The notes under the pieces: generated by a model | Database searches by the model: none | Told to the model about the DNA's origin: nothing | Seen by the model: the letters and a program-made list of their open reading frames with translations, nothing else | Translations under genes and position numbers: made by a program | Source: Brevibacillus antibioticus | Lineage (GTDB): Bacteria > Bacillota > Bacilli > Brevibacillales > Brevibacillaceae | Direction: 5' to 3' | Assembly (NCBI RefSeq): GCF_005217615.1 | Contig: NZ_SZNK01000001.1 | Location: forward strand, 1,507,501-1,571,500 | Length of the DNA: 64,000 bases | Part shown: positions 35,201 through 45,200 of the stretch, piece by piece | Layout of the letters: each line of letters begins with the position of its first letter | Position numbering within the stretch: position 1 is the stretch's first letter

Positions 35201-35528
35201 CGCCATGCTGACCCTGCATCATGCAGCGGAGCAGCAAAAGGTCCTTCTCGATCAAATCGAGTTTGCTCCGTATGAGTTCAGACGTAGGGCTGCCATGCTC
35301 GATCTGGCTTTGGAAGTGGTTCATGCTGAGGATCACATATGCATGCACTGGCAATATAATACGAACCTGTATCACAGAAGAACAATCGAGAAGATGGCTC
35401 AAGACTTTGTCATTGTTCTGGAGCAAATGGTAGCCCACCCGAACCGAACCATCGGACAACTTCAGATCGGTCATGGAGTAGTACAAGTAGCACAGGGACA
35501 AGTGGACGACGATGACTTTGCTTTTTAA
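32238..35528 (+). CDS. NRPS A-T-C with a beta-amino-acid-type pocket (isoserine candidate)
   Basis: 1,096 residues: adenylation (30-555), carrier (GQGGHSLKAI near 594), condensation (652-1070, HHIISDG near 779), then an acidic tail ending DDDDFAF. The pocket reads TDWQFGIIYK. Asp235, which holds the alpha-amino group in normal A domains, is Thr, and Asp sits at 236 instead, as in beta-alanine codes (VDW...). This predicts a beta-amino acid such as isoserine, the third-position residue of edeine. The A5 motif is also odd (YGMTE, not YGPTE). It lacks its own N-terminal C domain; the C-like region ending the previous protein or its C2 must serve. ATG at 32238 with GGGGAAG upstream. Confidence 0.9.
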   Translation: MNGRMQLDLDLNEFNLLTDEEANLLTRVNQTDKPYRNQVTIAELFARQAEKTPNRVAVVEADRERTYAELHAEANQLARILTDAGVVPSQLVGILADRSSRMVAAVLAILQAGGGYVPVDPHYPRARIRYLLQDSRCKVLVTESIYLDEIIPDLPDSIETIICLDETSFHHEGYKVYTASDIRIQKDEAIAPAGSEDDVAYVIYTSGSTGAPKGVMITHKQVLNTLFWLEETFPLSETDVVAQKTSISFTDSVWELFWPLMVGSKLSILKEEDGKDPGALYDWLQEQRITVTQFVPAMMNVFLAHVHSRKEPDPLPNLKWVFNGGEALTANLVREWNRLFRIARIANIYGMTESAIYASVYLCTEQPAEETLRIPIGVPIANTHMFILGQTGEICPPDVKGEICIGGIGITDGYLGKSELTEKAFTNHPITGERLYRTGDVGLLSETGVFEYLGRMDDQVQVRGYRVELKEVERAVLQHPAVNQVAVLAMTDQMGMTELACYYVGQKDGVQPDGLRAHLLEWLPGYMIPSYFIELSEMPLTPHGKIDRKALPAVKPGISSDYVPPANPIEQKLAELWSEVLQIPSPGVLDHFVGQGGHSLKAIQLLSRIESDFQVKLSMRDLFDAPTIRGLATRLTGNLQEMEQKPIVLLADQEYYPVTRAQERLYLLWQLEEDATSYHTPGVMRINGSLDSGRLQAVADQLVARHEALRTSFHLIEGQVKQKVHSDLSVQIETWQADEETVEKTIERFFRPFGLKQAPLLRIGLIELSSEEHLLIFDMHHIISDGISKSILLKEFCNLYQGQVLPELSVQAKEFAWWQTEQAAEIGWVEHEAYWLDAFSEQPQPLAIPTDYPRPQTMTFDGDELLTELSGEWLEKLDSFTRQSSTTLYMLLLAVYSVLLSKYSNQADIVIGCDMDGRQRAEFAPVVGMFVNTLALRSWPKKELTVQEYIGQVRQNVLDGFEHGDYPFDQLVSQIQLTRDPARNPLFDAMLTLHHAAEQQKVLLDQIEFAPYEFRRRAAMLDLALEVVHAEDHICMHWQYNTNLYHRRTIEKMAQDFVIVLEQMVAHPNRTIGQLQIGHGVVQVAQGQVDDDDFAF

Positions 35529-35561
35529 GAAATACATGACGGACAGAAAAGAGGGATTGGC

Positions 35562-38500
35562 TTGACAACGATAACTGCACAAAACATCTTGCTGGCCAGT
35601 GGGCAGTTTGATCGCGAAAAAGACTATTGGATGGAGAACCTTTCTCGAGAGTTTCATTCACTCGACCTTCCAACAGACTCTCGGGCCTCGTTTCAGCGTC
35701 AGTCTGAGCTTTGTGAGCTGAGCATCGTGTTTCCGGACGAGCTGAGCAAGGCACTGATTCATTTGAGCAATGGCTCGGATCAGCGTTTGTTCATGGCTTT
35801 GCTGAGTGGATTTGGCATCTTGTTGTCCAAATATACGGGACATCAGGACATATGCGTTGGAACGGCTATCTTTCGTCAAACAGAGCCGGGTGAGTTTTTG
35901 AACAAGGTACTGCCCTTGCGTCATCAGGTACTCCCGGAATGGAGCATCAAGGAGCTGCTGCAAGAAATTAGGCAGACCTTAAAGGCCGCTGTGGAACATC
36001 AGAACTACCCAATCTTGCGGGTGATCGAGGAACTGCAAGTACCGCAGCAGGGGAACAGCACACCGTTTTTTGAGGCGACGTGCTTATTGGATGTCCTTCA
36101 TGATCAGGAAAGCCTGGAACAGGTTTCGAGCGAGTTGCAGCTCCTCTTTTCTAAAAAGGGGAACTCGCTCGAATTACTTGTGCGTTACGTGGGGCAAAGA
36201 TACCAACTACCGATGATGGAACGGATGATGGAGCATTTGGTCCGTATCTATCAGGTTATCGTAACGCAACCGAATCAGAAGATCGCTGAAATAGCGTGCT
36301 TATCTGAGGAAGAGGTTCGGGAGTCCGTTCTTTCATTCAACGACAACCGGGTTGATTTTCCGCGCGATCAGAGCTTTGATCGCCTCTTTGAGGAGCAAGT
36401 AAAAAAGACTCCTCATCGCAAAGCGGTGACAGACGGAAAAACAACCTTAACCTATCAGGAATTAAACGAGCGATCCAACCGACTCGCGCGCCATTTTATC
36501 CAGCAAGGATTACGACCTGGCACGAAAATCGGTATCTATATGAAACGTAACGTGGATACGCTTGTTGCGATACTCGCGGTGTTCAAGGCGGGGGGAGCCT
36601 ACATACCGATTGACCCAGACTATCCGCAGCATCGGATCTTGTACATTGTGCAGAAGAGCGAGATTGCAGGGTTGATAACTCAGCCCGACTTGCTAGATGG
36701 ACTGGAGTCGATTCGAGCATCCTCACCGGAGCTGAAGTATCTCTATGTCTTTGGTCAATCCGATAAATCCGTAGCGTCACTTTCGGGAGAGGACATCGAT
36801 CGAGAGAGTGCAGGAACAGACTTGGCTTACATCATCTTCACATCAGGCACGACTGGACAACCGAAAGGCGTTATGGTGCACCATCGTGGAATGGTTAACC
36901 ACATTTTCGCTAAAATCAACGACCTATCCCTTTGCGAGGATGATCTTGTCGCACAAACGGCTTCTCTTTGCTTCGATATTTCTGTTTGGCAATATCTGTC
37001 TGTTTTGCTGGTGGGTGGCTCTGTGCAAGTGGTCGATACAGAGACGGTAATGGATACGCAGGCCCTTCATAACGTACTGCGTTCCAACCGCGTCACTGTA
37101 GCAGAAGTGGTACCATCTCTGCTTTCCGTGCTGCTTGATCTCGTTCAAGAATGGTCCGACTCCGAACGCAGCTTCCCTGATTTGCGGTGGATGGCAGTGA
37201 CAGGAGAGGAGTTGCCTGCTCCTCTGGTACGGCGCTGGTTTGCCTGCTATTCGGAAATTCCATTGGTGAACATGTACGGGCCAACGGAAGCATCTGATGA
37301 TATTACCCACCACATTATCCGGGAAATGCCGAGCGATCAGCAGATTGTCGTTCCCATCGGCATACCGATCCAGAACACTCATATTTACATACTCGATCAA
37401 AACCAGTGTATCTGCCCGCAAGGCGTAAAAGGAGAAATATGTGTGGCTGGTCCGGGGGTTGGATACGGCTACTACAAGGATGAGGAACGGACGAAAAAAG
37501 TTTTTCTAGCAAATCCGTATGCCAGCTGGGTAGAAGACCCTGACTATCATGTCCTCTACCGAACGGGTGATGTAGGCCGGATCACGGAGGACGGATATAT
37601 TGAGTACTTCGGGAGAATGGACAATCAAGTCAAGATTCGGGGTTACCGAATCGAATTGAGTGAGATTGAACAGGTGATGCGCAGACATCCTTCGGTCAAG
37701 GATGCAGTGGTCTTGGCACTTTCAGAGGACACGGGTGCAAAGTACTTATGTGCCTATGTCGTTCCCTTGGAGGAATTTTCCGCCCTAGATGTGCGTGATT
37801 ATCTGTTTACTGTGCTTCCGGAATATATGGTGCCGATGCACTATGTACAGCAAAACGTATTGCCACTTACCCCTAACGGAAAAGTGGACAGAGGGGCTTT
37901 ACCGAAGCCTGGCATACAGGATCGGGTAGACACATCTATTTTTGTGTCAGCTACAACCGAGACCCAAAAAGCGCTCACCCACATCTGGGCGCAAGTTTTA
38001 CAGCTCGATCCAAACACAATCAGCGCTCGGGACAATTTCTTCGCTCTAGGTGGGCACTCGTTAAAAATCAACGCAGTAGCTATGCAGGTTGCACAGCAGT
38101 TTGGCGTACAGCTTCCACTGCGAACCATGTTTAATCACCCAACTATTCAGGATCTTGGCAAAGTGATTGATGAAGCAGACAAGACGATTATGAAAACACG
38201 ATTCCCAGTCGAAGCCAGATCATACTATCCTGTTACGGCTGCTCAAAGTAAGTTCTTTATTCTTCAGCAGTTGAATCCGGCTGACACAAGTCTTCACATT
38301 ACGGCTGCCCGTTTCATCGAGGGTGATTTGACCCGTGAGAAGGTAGAACATGCTTTTCAAGGATTGGTTGACCGCCATGAATCTCTGCGTACCTCGTTTG
38401 ATTATAGAGATGGGCAAGTGGTTCAAATTGTACATGATTCGCTAGTCTTCCGTTTGGAAGTGAGTGAAGCAAGTGCAGAGCAATTGGATGCCAGTCTGGC

Positions 38501-39545
38501 AACGTTTGTACGGCCATTCGACTTGCGTCAAGCGCCCTTACTGCGTGCAGGGTTAATCAGGATTGCACCGGAAAAGCATCTTTTGTTGTTCGACATGCAC
38601 CATATCGTTTCAGACGGTGTATCTATGGACATTCTCGTAGAGGACTTTGTTCGTCTCTATGCAGGCGTGACACTCCCTACATTGGAAGTTCAGCAAAAAG
38701 AGTTTGCTGTCTGGCAGGAATCTGCACTTGAGTCAGGCGAGCTACAAGCTGACTATTGGACAGACTTGTTTACCAACCCGGCTCCACTTCTATCGATTCC
38801 GACTGATTACGAAAGGCCAGAATCTCTTACCTTTCCTGGTGAGACGATTGAGTTCGAGATATCGACAGAGGAGAGGCAGCGATTGCAGGAGCTGGCAACG
38901 CAGGAACATGCGACACTTTACATGGTGCTGTTGTCGGTTTACAACCTGTTGCTTGCAAAATACAGCGGCCAAGAGGATGTCGTTGTCGGAACTCCAGTAG
39001 CTGGGCGTAATTTTGCAGAGTTTGATGAAGTAATTGGGATGTTTATCAACACCATTCCCCTACGCCATTATCCAAAAGGCGAGAAAACATATCGCGAGTT
39101 TCTTGCGGAGGTCCGCGAGCATACGCTAGCCTCTTTTGAACAAGCGGATTACCCGATTGATCTGTTTGTCCAGAATCTTGGCCTTGAGCCAAATACAGGT
39201 CGTCAGCCCCTTTTTGATACGATCTTCGTCCTGCAAAACATGGACAATCCGGAAGGGGAACTGAAGCTTGAGGACATGATCGTCAAAAACTATCCACTGC
39301 CAAACAACACGGCTAAGCTTGACCTTCATCTGGCGGCTTACCCTGTTTTCGACAGACTTTTATGTAAGCTGGATTACCGCAGTGACCTGTTCCGTAGAGA
39401 AACGATGGAGCAGTTTGTGAGTGACTTCAAAAGCTTGTTGCAGCAGGTGATGGAAGAACCCGAGCGCCTCCTGCATGACTTTGAATTGACCCGTGAGGTA
39501 GCCCTTATTCAAGCACAGGGCGTCGATTGGGATTTTGAATTTTAG
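35562..39545 (+). CDS. NRPS (half C)-A-T-C, pocket fits a diamino acid
   Basis: 1,327 residues. It opens with only the C-terminal lobe of a condensation domain (1-250; it starts near the YW...L...LPTD segment and has no HHxxxDG), preceded by an ITAQNILLASGQF leader. Then A (263-780), T (LGGHSLKI near 828), and a complete C (886-1300, HHIVSDG near 1013), ending in the acidic tail VDWDFEF. The pocket reads DIWEATMDDK. Glu278 with Asp330 and Asp331 suits a basic side chain, and 2,3-diaminopropionate is supplied by genes in this cluster. TTG start at 35562 after AGAGGG. Confidence 0.9.
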   Translation: MTTITAQNILLASGQFDREKDYWMENLSREFHSLDLPTDSRASFQRQSELCELSIVFPDELSKALIHLSNGSDQRLFMALLSGFGILLSKYTGHQDICVGTAIFRQTEPGEFLNKVLPLRHQVLPEWSIKELLQEIRQTLKAAVEHQNYPILRVIEELQVPQQGNSTPFFEATCLLDVLHDQESLEQVSSELQLLFSKKGNSLELLVRYVGQRYQLPMMERMMEHLVRIYQVIVTQPNQKIAEIACLSEEEVRESVLSFNDNRVDFPRDQSFDRLFEEQVKKTPHRKAVTDGKTTLTYQELNERSNRLARHFIQQGLRPGTKIGIYMKRNVDTLVAILAVFKAGGAYIPIDPDYPQHRILYIVQKSEIAGLITQPDLLDGLESIRASSPELKYLYVFGQSDKSVASLSGEDIDRESAGTDLAYIIFTSGTTGQPKGVMVHHRGMVNHIFAKINDLSLCEDDLVAQTASLCFDISVWQYLSVLLVGGSVQVVDTETVMDTQALHNVLRSNRVTVAEVVPSLLSVLLDLVQEWSDSERSFPDLRWMAVTGEELPAPLVRRWFACYSEIPLVNMYGPTEASDDITHHIIREMPSDQQIVVPIGIPIQNTHIYILDQNQCICPQGVKGEICVAGPGVGYGYYKDEERTKKVFLANPYASWVEDPDYHVLYRTGDVGRITEDGYIEYFGRMDNQVKIRGYRIELSEIEQVMRRHPSVKDAVVLALSEDTGAKYLCAYVVPLEEFSALDVRDYLFTVLPEYMVPMHYVQQNVLPLTPNGKVDRGALPKPGIQDRVDTSIFVSATTETQKALTHIWAQVLQLDPNTISARDNFFALGGHSLKINAVAMQVAQQFGVQLPLRTMFNHPTIQDLGKVIDEADKTIMKTRFPVEARSYYPVTAAQSKFFILQQLNPADTSLHITAARFIEGDLTREKVEHAFQGLVDRHESLRTSFDYRDGQVVQIVHDSLVFRLEVSEASAEQLDASLATFVRPFDLRQAPLLRAGLIRIAPEKHLLLFDMHHIVSDGVSMDILVEDFVRLYAGVTLPTLEVQQKEFAVWQESALESGELQADYWTDLFTNPAPLLSIPTDYERPESLTFPGETIEFEISTEERQRLQELATQEHATLYMVLLSVYNLLLAKYSGQEDVVVGTPVAGRNFAEFDEVIGMFINTIPLRHYPKGEKTYREFLAEVREHTLASFEQADYPIDLFVQNLGLEPNTGRQPLFDTIFVLQNMDNPEGELKLEDMIVKNYPLPNNTAKLDLHLAAYPVFDRLLCKLDYRSDLFRRETMEQFVSDFKSLLQQVMEEPERLLHDFELTREVALIQAQGVDWDFEF

Positions 39546-39575
39546 AGCAAGCGGTGAGTAAGAGGGGGAGGGCAT

Positions 39576-42266
39576 ATGGAGACTACTATTTCGCAAAACA
39601 TTCTGCTAACCAGTCGGAAATTTAGCCGGGAGGAGCAGTACTGGCAAGAGAAGTTACAGGGAGAGTGGACGCTCTCCCTCCTTCCAACCGAAGGGACGGA
39701 GAAGGAACGCGATGGGGTGGAGGAGACAAAAGAAATATCTTTTGTCTTTCCTGATGATTTGAATGCTGCTGTTGCGGCCCATTGCGATCATCATCCGATG
39801 AAGCTCTATCTGTTCCTTCTGTCGACGTTTCAAATCATGCTGAATCGGTATAAACAGACGGACGACATGATCATTCTCACGCCCGTCTTTCAGAATCCGC
39901 TTCCCCCTAATGCTTGGAATCGGGTGCTGCCGCTGCGTGTACGGATGCATCAAGAAGCTACTTTTGCAGAAGTGGCGAAAGAGGGTAAGCAGCTGGTCAA
40001 AGAGGCAATTGAGCATCAGAACTATCCGTTTTCGCAAATGATGCAATGGCTTGAACTAGCCGACAAGGACCTGATGACACTGCTGGATACAGCCTTCGTT
40101 TTAGAAAACATGCAAGATATTACTGCTTTAGAAGGCCTGTCCTTGCAAGTGGTGTTTGCATTCAAGCAAACAGAAGATGGAATAACAGGACGTGTTCGGT
40201 ATGTGGGCGAGCAGTTCGAAGAGGCTGTCATCGAACGGATGATCAACCATTATCAACAAATTCTTCGTGAAGTGGTCGTCGATCCCAAACGCTTGATTCA
40301 CACAATCGATATGTTGACAGCAGCAGAGCGGACTGATCTGTTGTACACCCGAAATCAAACGGACGTTTCTCATTCTGCTCCAAAGCCGATCCATCAACTG
40401 ATCGAGGAACAGGCAGCGCGGACGCCTCATCTAACAGCCGCTGTGTTTGGCAACAAAACACTTACCTACGCTCAACTTAATGGCAAAGCCAATGGCCTTG
40501 CACGTATGTTGAGGGCCAGCGGTATCGGAAAAGGAAGCTGTGTTCCAGTCTTGATGAATCGTAGCCTGAATTTGGTCATTTCCCTGCTAGCTGTAATGAA
40601 AACAGGTGCGGCATTTGTCCCGCTAGACGTGCAAAGTCCGAGCGAACGGAAAAAGCAGCTACTGGATGAATTGGATTGTCCGGTTACGCTGATCGGGCCA
40701 GAAATACGTCAAGAACCGTCATTCTTGCAATTGACACGTGCTGTAATCGTCGATGCGGATGAAATCCGGGAAGAAGAGGACTTCCATATCCAGGTAGATG
40801 TGGACGACCCGATTTATGTGATCTATACATCTGGTTCCACCGGCAAACCAAAAGGAGTTGTCATTCCTCATATCGGTATTTTCAATCGTTTTCGCTGGAT
40901 GGATGAGCATTACGGTTGTACGGAACAGGACGCCATTTTCCAGACGACTCCCCATCACTACGACAGTTCGGTCTGGCAACTTTTCTGGCCGCTTTTGCAT
41001 GGTGGACGTACGGTATTGCCGATTCCTGAATTCGAGATGACGCTCGATCAAGTGTTGAACGCCATTTCAACTTATCAGATTACGATTACGGACTTTGTGC
41101 CGTCGGTCTTCAACCTGCTGGTGGATCAAATGGAAACACGGATGGACATACACGACTCACTTTCTTCGATTCGCCACCTGATCTTGGGGGGGGAGGAAAT
41201 TACGGCTCACACTGTGCACCTGTTTCTTCAGCGGTTTCCCCACGTTCGTATCACGAATCTGTACGGTCCGACGGAGACGTCTATTGGTGTCATCTACTTT
41301 GAGATCGACCATACCCATGAGGGGCCGATACCGATCGGTAAGCCGATAGCCAATACGAAAATTTTACTTCTGGGTTCCAATCGCAAACTTGTTCCGGCTG
41401 GACATCAAGGGGAGATTTATATAACTGGCTTGTGCTTGGGCCACGGTTACTTGCACGATCCTGAGAAAACAGCAGCCAGCTTTGTTGACAATCCTTATCC
41501 GGAAATTGGATATCAAAAGCTTTACCGGACAGGCGATCTTGGGCGTTATCTGCCGAATGGCAATATTAAGTTCTGCGGTCGCATCGATCATCAAGTAAAA
41601 GTACGCGGGCACCGAATTGAGCTGGGCGAGATTGATGAGGTGCTATTGTCCCATCCGCTAGTAAAAGAGTGTGCCGTGATATTTGAAGAAGAGAAGGCTC
41701 GATTGTGCGCGTACTACGTAGCGAATGCTCAGGAATTGACCGCAAGTGACTTGCGTGGTTATCTCAGTGAACGGCTTCCTGATCACATGATCCCTTCCTT
41801 TTTTGTCAGCATTGAAAAAATGCCTTTAACAGCAGGGGGCAAGATCAATCGCAAGCTACTGCCTGAAGTGGATGAACAACAGGTGTCCGATGCTGAATAT
41901 GTAGCTCCACGAAACGAGAAGGAAGAACAGCTGGTTACCATCTGGAAAGAAATCCTGGGCATTGAAAAAGTGGGGGTACACGACAGCTTTTTCCAGCTGG
42001 GAGGGAATTCCCTGCTGTTGCTTAAAATGCATGCGCAAATGGTAAAACAAGTGGATAGCGAGATTAGCGTCGCACATTTGTTCTCCTACTACACAATTGC
42101 CATGTTTGTGGATTTTCTCGAACAAAGAAAACAGGATCAGTTTGCATCTATGGAAGATCAAAGCGATGATGATGAATCCCTTCTGGAATTGCTGAGGGAG
42201 GTCAAGGAGGGAGTTCTCTCCGTAGACAAGGGTGCCGAACTGATCGACAAAAGGAAGGGGAAATAA
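39576..42266 (+). CDS. NRPS (half C)-A-T feeding the PKS module
   Basis: 896 residues. It begins with the same kind of half condensation domain as the previous protein (ISQNILLTSRKF leader, YW...L...LPTE). Then A (268-760, code DSWDIGLIGK, no exact match known to me), T (LGGNSLLLLKM near 808), and a charged helical tail (LLELLREVKEGVLSVDKGAEL) typical of docking to a PKS subunit. By order the residue is the one extended with malonate. In edeine this would be a diaminopimelate-type unit that becomes 2,6-diamino-7-hydroxyazelaic acid; Asp278 fits an amino side chain. The stop lies one base before the PKS start. Start: ATG 39576, GGGGGAGG upstream. Confidence 0.9.
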   Translation: METTISQNILLTSRKFSREEQYWQEKLQGEWTLSLLPTEGTEKERDGVEETKEISFVFPDDLNAAVAAHCDHHPMKLYLFLLSTFQIMLNRYKQTDDMIILTPVFQNPLPPNAWNRVLPLRVRMHQEATFAEVAKEGKQLVKEAIEHQNYPFSQMMQWLELADKDLMTLLDTAFVLENMQDITALEGLSLQVVFAFKQTEDGITGRVRYVGEQFEEAVIERMINHYQQILREVVVDPKRLIHTIDMLTAAERTDLLYTRNQTDVSHSAPKPIHQLIEEQAARTPHLTAAVFGNKTLTYAQLNGKANGLARMLRASGIGKGSCVPVLMNRSLNLVISLLAVMKTGAAFVPLDVQSPSERKKQLLDELDCPVTLIGPEIRQEPSFLQLTRAVIVDADEIREEEDFHIQVDVDDPIYVIYTSGSTGKPKGVVIPHIGIFNRFRWMDEHYGCTEQDAIFQTTPHHYDSSVWQLFWPLLHGGRTVLPIPEFEMTLDQVLNAISTYQITITDFVPSVFNLLVDQMETRMDIHDSLSSIRHLILGGEEITAHTVHLFLQRFPHVRITNLYGPTETSIGVIYFEIDHTHEGPIPIGKPIANTKILLLGSNRKLVPAGHQGEIYITGLCLGHGYLHDPEKTAASFVDNPYPEIGYQKLYRTGDLGRYLPNGNIKFCGRIDHQVKVRGHRIELGEIDEVLLSHPLVKECAVIFEEEKARLCAYYVANAQELTASDLRGYLSERLPDHMIPSFFVSIEKMPLTAGGKINRKLLPEVDEQQVSDAEYVAPRNEKEEQLVTIWKEILGIEKVGVHDSFFQLGGNSLLLLKMHAQMVKQVDSEISVAHLFSYYTIAMFVDFLEQRKQDQFASMEDQSDDDESLLELLREVKEGVLSVDKGAELIDKRKGK

Positions 42267-42267
42267 G

Positions 42268-45200
42268 ATGAGTTTGCTAAAAAAATACATCTTGGAGCAA
42301 GTGGCTGCTCATCGACTGCAAGAGAAGGAAGCACTTCCTTTGCTAAAAGAACTGTCCTCTGCCAACGTAAACACTCGCCAAGATATCGCGATCATCGGTA
42401 TGGCTTGTCGTTTTCCCGGAGCCAACAGCCTCGAGGAATACTGGAACAATTTGCAACAGGGGCATGATTCAATTGGTGATATCCCTGCTGCAAGGCGTCC
42501 AGATGTCGAGAGGGTAGCGAGAGAATTTTTTAACGACACAGACTTTGCGTATGAGCGGATGGGTTATCTCGATCACGTGGATTTATTTGATCATGCGTTT
42601 TTCGAGATATCACCTGCAGAGGCTCGAACCATGGACCCTTATCAGCGGATGTTTCTCGAGTTGGCATGGGAAACATTTGAACATGCCGGGTATAGCGAGA
42701 AGATGATCAGCGGTTCTCCTACAGGCGTATTTCTGGGATATTGTGACAATGAATCACAATACCAGCGTGTACTGAAAAACGTTGATTCGTCCTCACTGGC
42801 TGGCAACGTTGCAGCAATTATTGCTTCACGAATTTCCTATTTGCTGAATCTGTCAGGTCCGAGCCAACTGATAAATACATCTTGCTCTTCCTCCTTGGTC
42901 GCTCTGCACCAAGCATGTCAGGCCATTGGAAATAACGATTGTCGAATGGCTCTCGTAGGTGGAGTGAACCTGTCCCTGTTCCCGATTCAACAGGATACTG
43001 ACTTTGGCATCGTTTCTGTCGAACGCAAAACCAAAGCATTTGATGACTTTGCTGATGGAACCGTGTGGGGAGAAGGTCTTGGCGCAGTTCTTTTGAAGTC
43101 ATACGATCAAGCAGTCAAGGACAACGACTATATCCATGCCGTGATCAAAAGTACAGCGGTCAATTGTGATGGTCGTTCTACCAGTATTACAGCGCCCAAT
43201 GCGATTTCCCAGTCCGCTTTGTTGCGAACAACCTGGGAGCGGGCGAAAATCAATCCGGAGAGCATATCCTATATTGAGGCACATGGAACAGGAACAAGAT
43301 TAGGTGACCCTGTCGAGATTGAGGGGATCATGCATGCCTTTCAGAAGTTTTCAAAACGTAAGCAAATTTGCGCAATAGGCTCAGTCAAAAGCAATATTGG
43401 GCACACGATAGCGGCATCCGGTGTAGCTGGGATCATTAAGACGGCTTTGATGATGAAGCATCGCCAGATTCCGCCGACGCTGCATGTGAAACGGCCGAAT
43501 ACCTTAATTCCTTTTATTGATTCACCTGTTTATATAAATGATGTATTAAAGGCTTGGGATGTAGAGGTTGACCAACCTGTGAGGAGAGCCGGGATAAGTG
43601 CATTCGGCCTGAGTGGGACAAACGCCCACGTCCTATTGGAAGAGCCTCCTAAGCACGAGGCGACAGCCGTTTCAGAATCTGGCGATTACCTCATTACGTT
43701 ATCTGCCAAAACAAGTGAGTCGCTATGGGATTTGCTCGAGAAATACCATGCATATTTATCAACGTCTTCTGAGCATTCCCTTCTTGATATGTGCGCTACT
43801 GCCAATAGTGGGCGCGGACACTATCGATATCGCCTTGCCTTCGTTATCAATAGTAAAGAGGACTTTTTGCAGAAAATCCATTGCTTGCGCGCGGGAGAAC
43901 GGACGGAGGACGGTGCGCCGCTTGTTGATGGGAACCAGGTGTTCTACGGAGTACTGAATTCACGTGGGGAAAGTTCATTGCCGATCAGCATGCAAATAGA
44001 CAGCTCTAACCCAGTAGAATTGGCCAAACAGTACGTGCGAGGGGTTTCTATCAATTGGCTTGAATACTACCGTCCAGTCAAATGGAAAAAGGTACCTTTG
44101 CCAACCTATTCCTTTGCAAAAACCCGGCACTGGGTACAATCGGATCAACCTGCAAACGACACGGTTGAGCGGCCCGCTGCTGTAGCAACTGAGGCGGCAC
44201 ATGAGAACGAAACAGCTGATGTTCATAAAATTGCTTCCACCTTCTTTACTTTTGGGGGAACGCTACTGAATCAGGTGAATGTCCAAAAGCAAACGGGTTT
44301 GGAAGAGGACGAAACTTTTTATTCCGGCTTGTTATCGCTTGAATGCTTGAAGCAACTAGGCGTATTCCACAAGCAGACGCAAACATATTCGCTGGAAGAA
44401 TTGCGTGAAGCTGTAAGGTTTAATGGAAGAAATGAACACTTCTTCCAACTCATGCTTGAACTTGTCGTTAAAGCTTCCCTGATTGAACACGTTGAAGGGA
44501 CATACCGTCTAACTGCACATGCAGAAGGTCTTGATGCGGAAGTGTTTTATCAGGATTGTCTGGATCGCTATCCAAATGAGCATGATACGTTCTCTCAATT
44601 GAAAGCGTGTTTTACCCATTACTCAACGAGCATGACGGGGCAGGACGTACTCGTGACGAACGACGGTTCTTCTGACTTATATAAGTCGTATGTGGATCGC
44701 ATTACTCTTGGTAACCCTTCCGGACTTATGGCAGTGGAAACCATTGCCCAATTCATCCATTCGTTTGACCGTCCTGTTCGCATTCTGGAGCTCGGGGGCG
44801 GTTCCAGTAGCCTTACTCGCTTATTACTGCCGAAGATTGAGAAAAAAGATGTCACTTATCTGTTTACGGATTGTGCGCAATCGTCTCTCGCCGAGGTAGA
44901 AAAAGAGTTCCAAGAAGTGTACCCGTTTGTGCAGTTCCGCCTGTTCAACATGGAGCAGGCCCCAGCCGAACAAGGCTTTGATCTGCATGCTTACGATGTG
45001 ATTATCGCGAATAACGCTATACACAGGACGAAGGATGTTCGGGCATCCTTATCGATTGTGCATCAGTTGCTTGCAGAGCAAGGTGTGCTGTTTGCAATCG
45101 AGCTCGTGAAAAATCGTTCAACGGCAAATGTGATCGGGGGGCTTGCCGCAGACTGGTGGCAGTACGAGGACACAGATCTTCGACACCAAGCCAGACTAAT

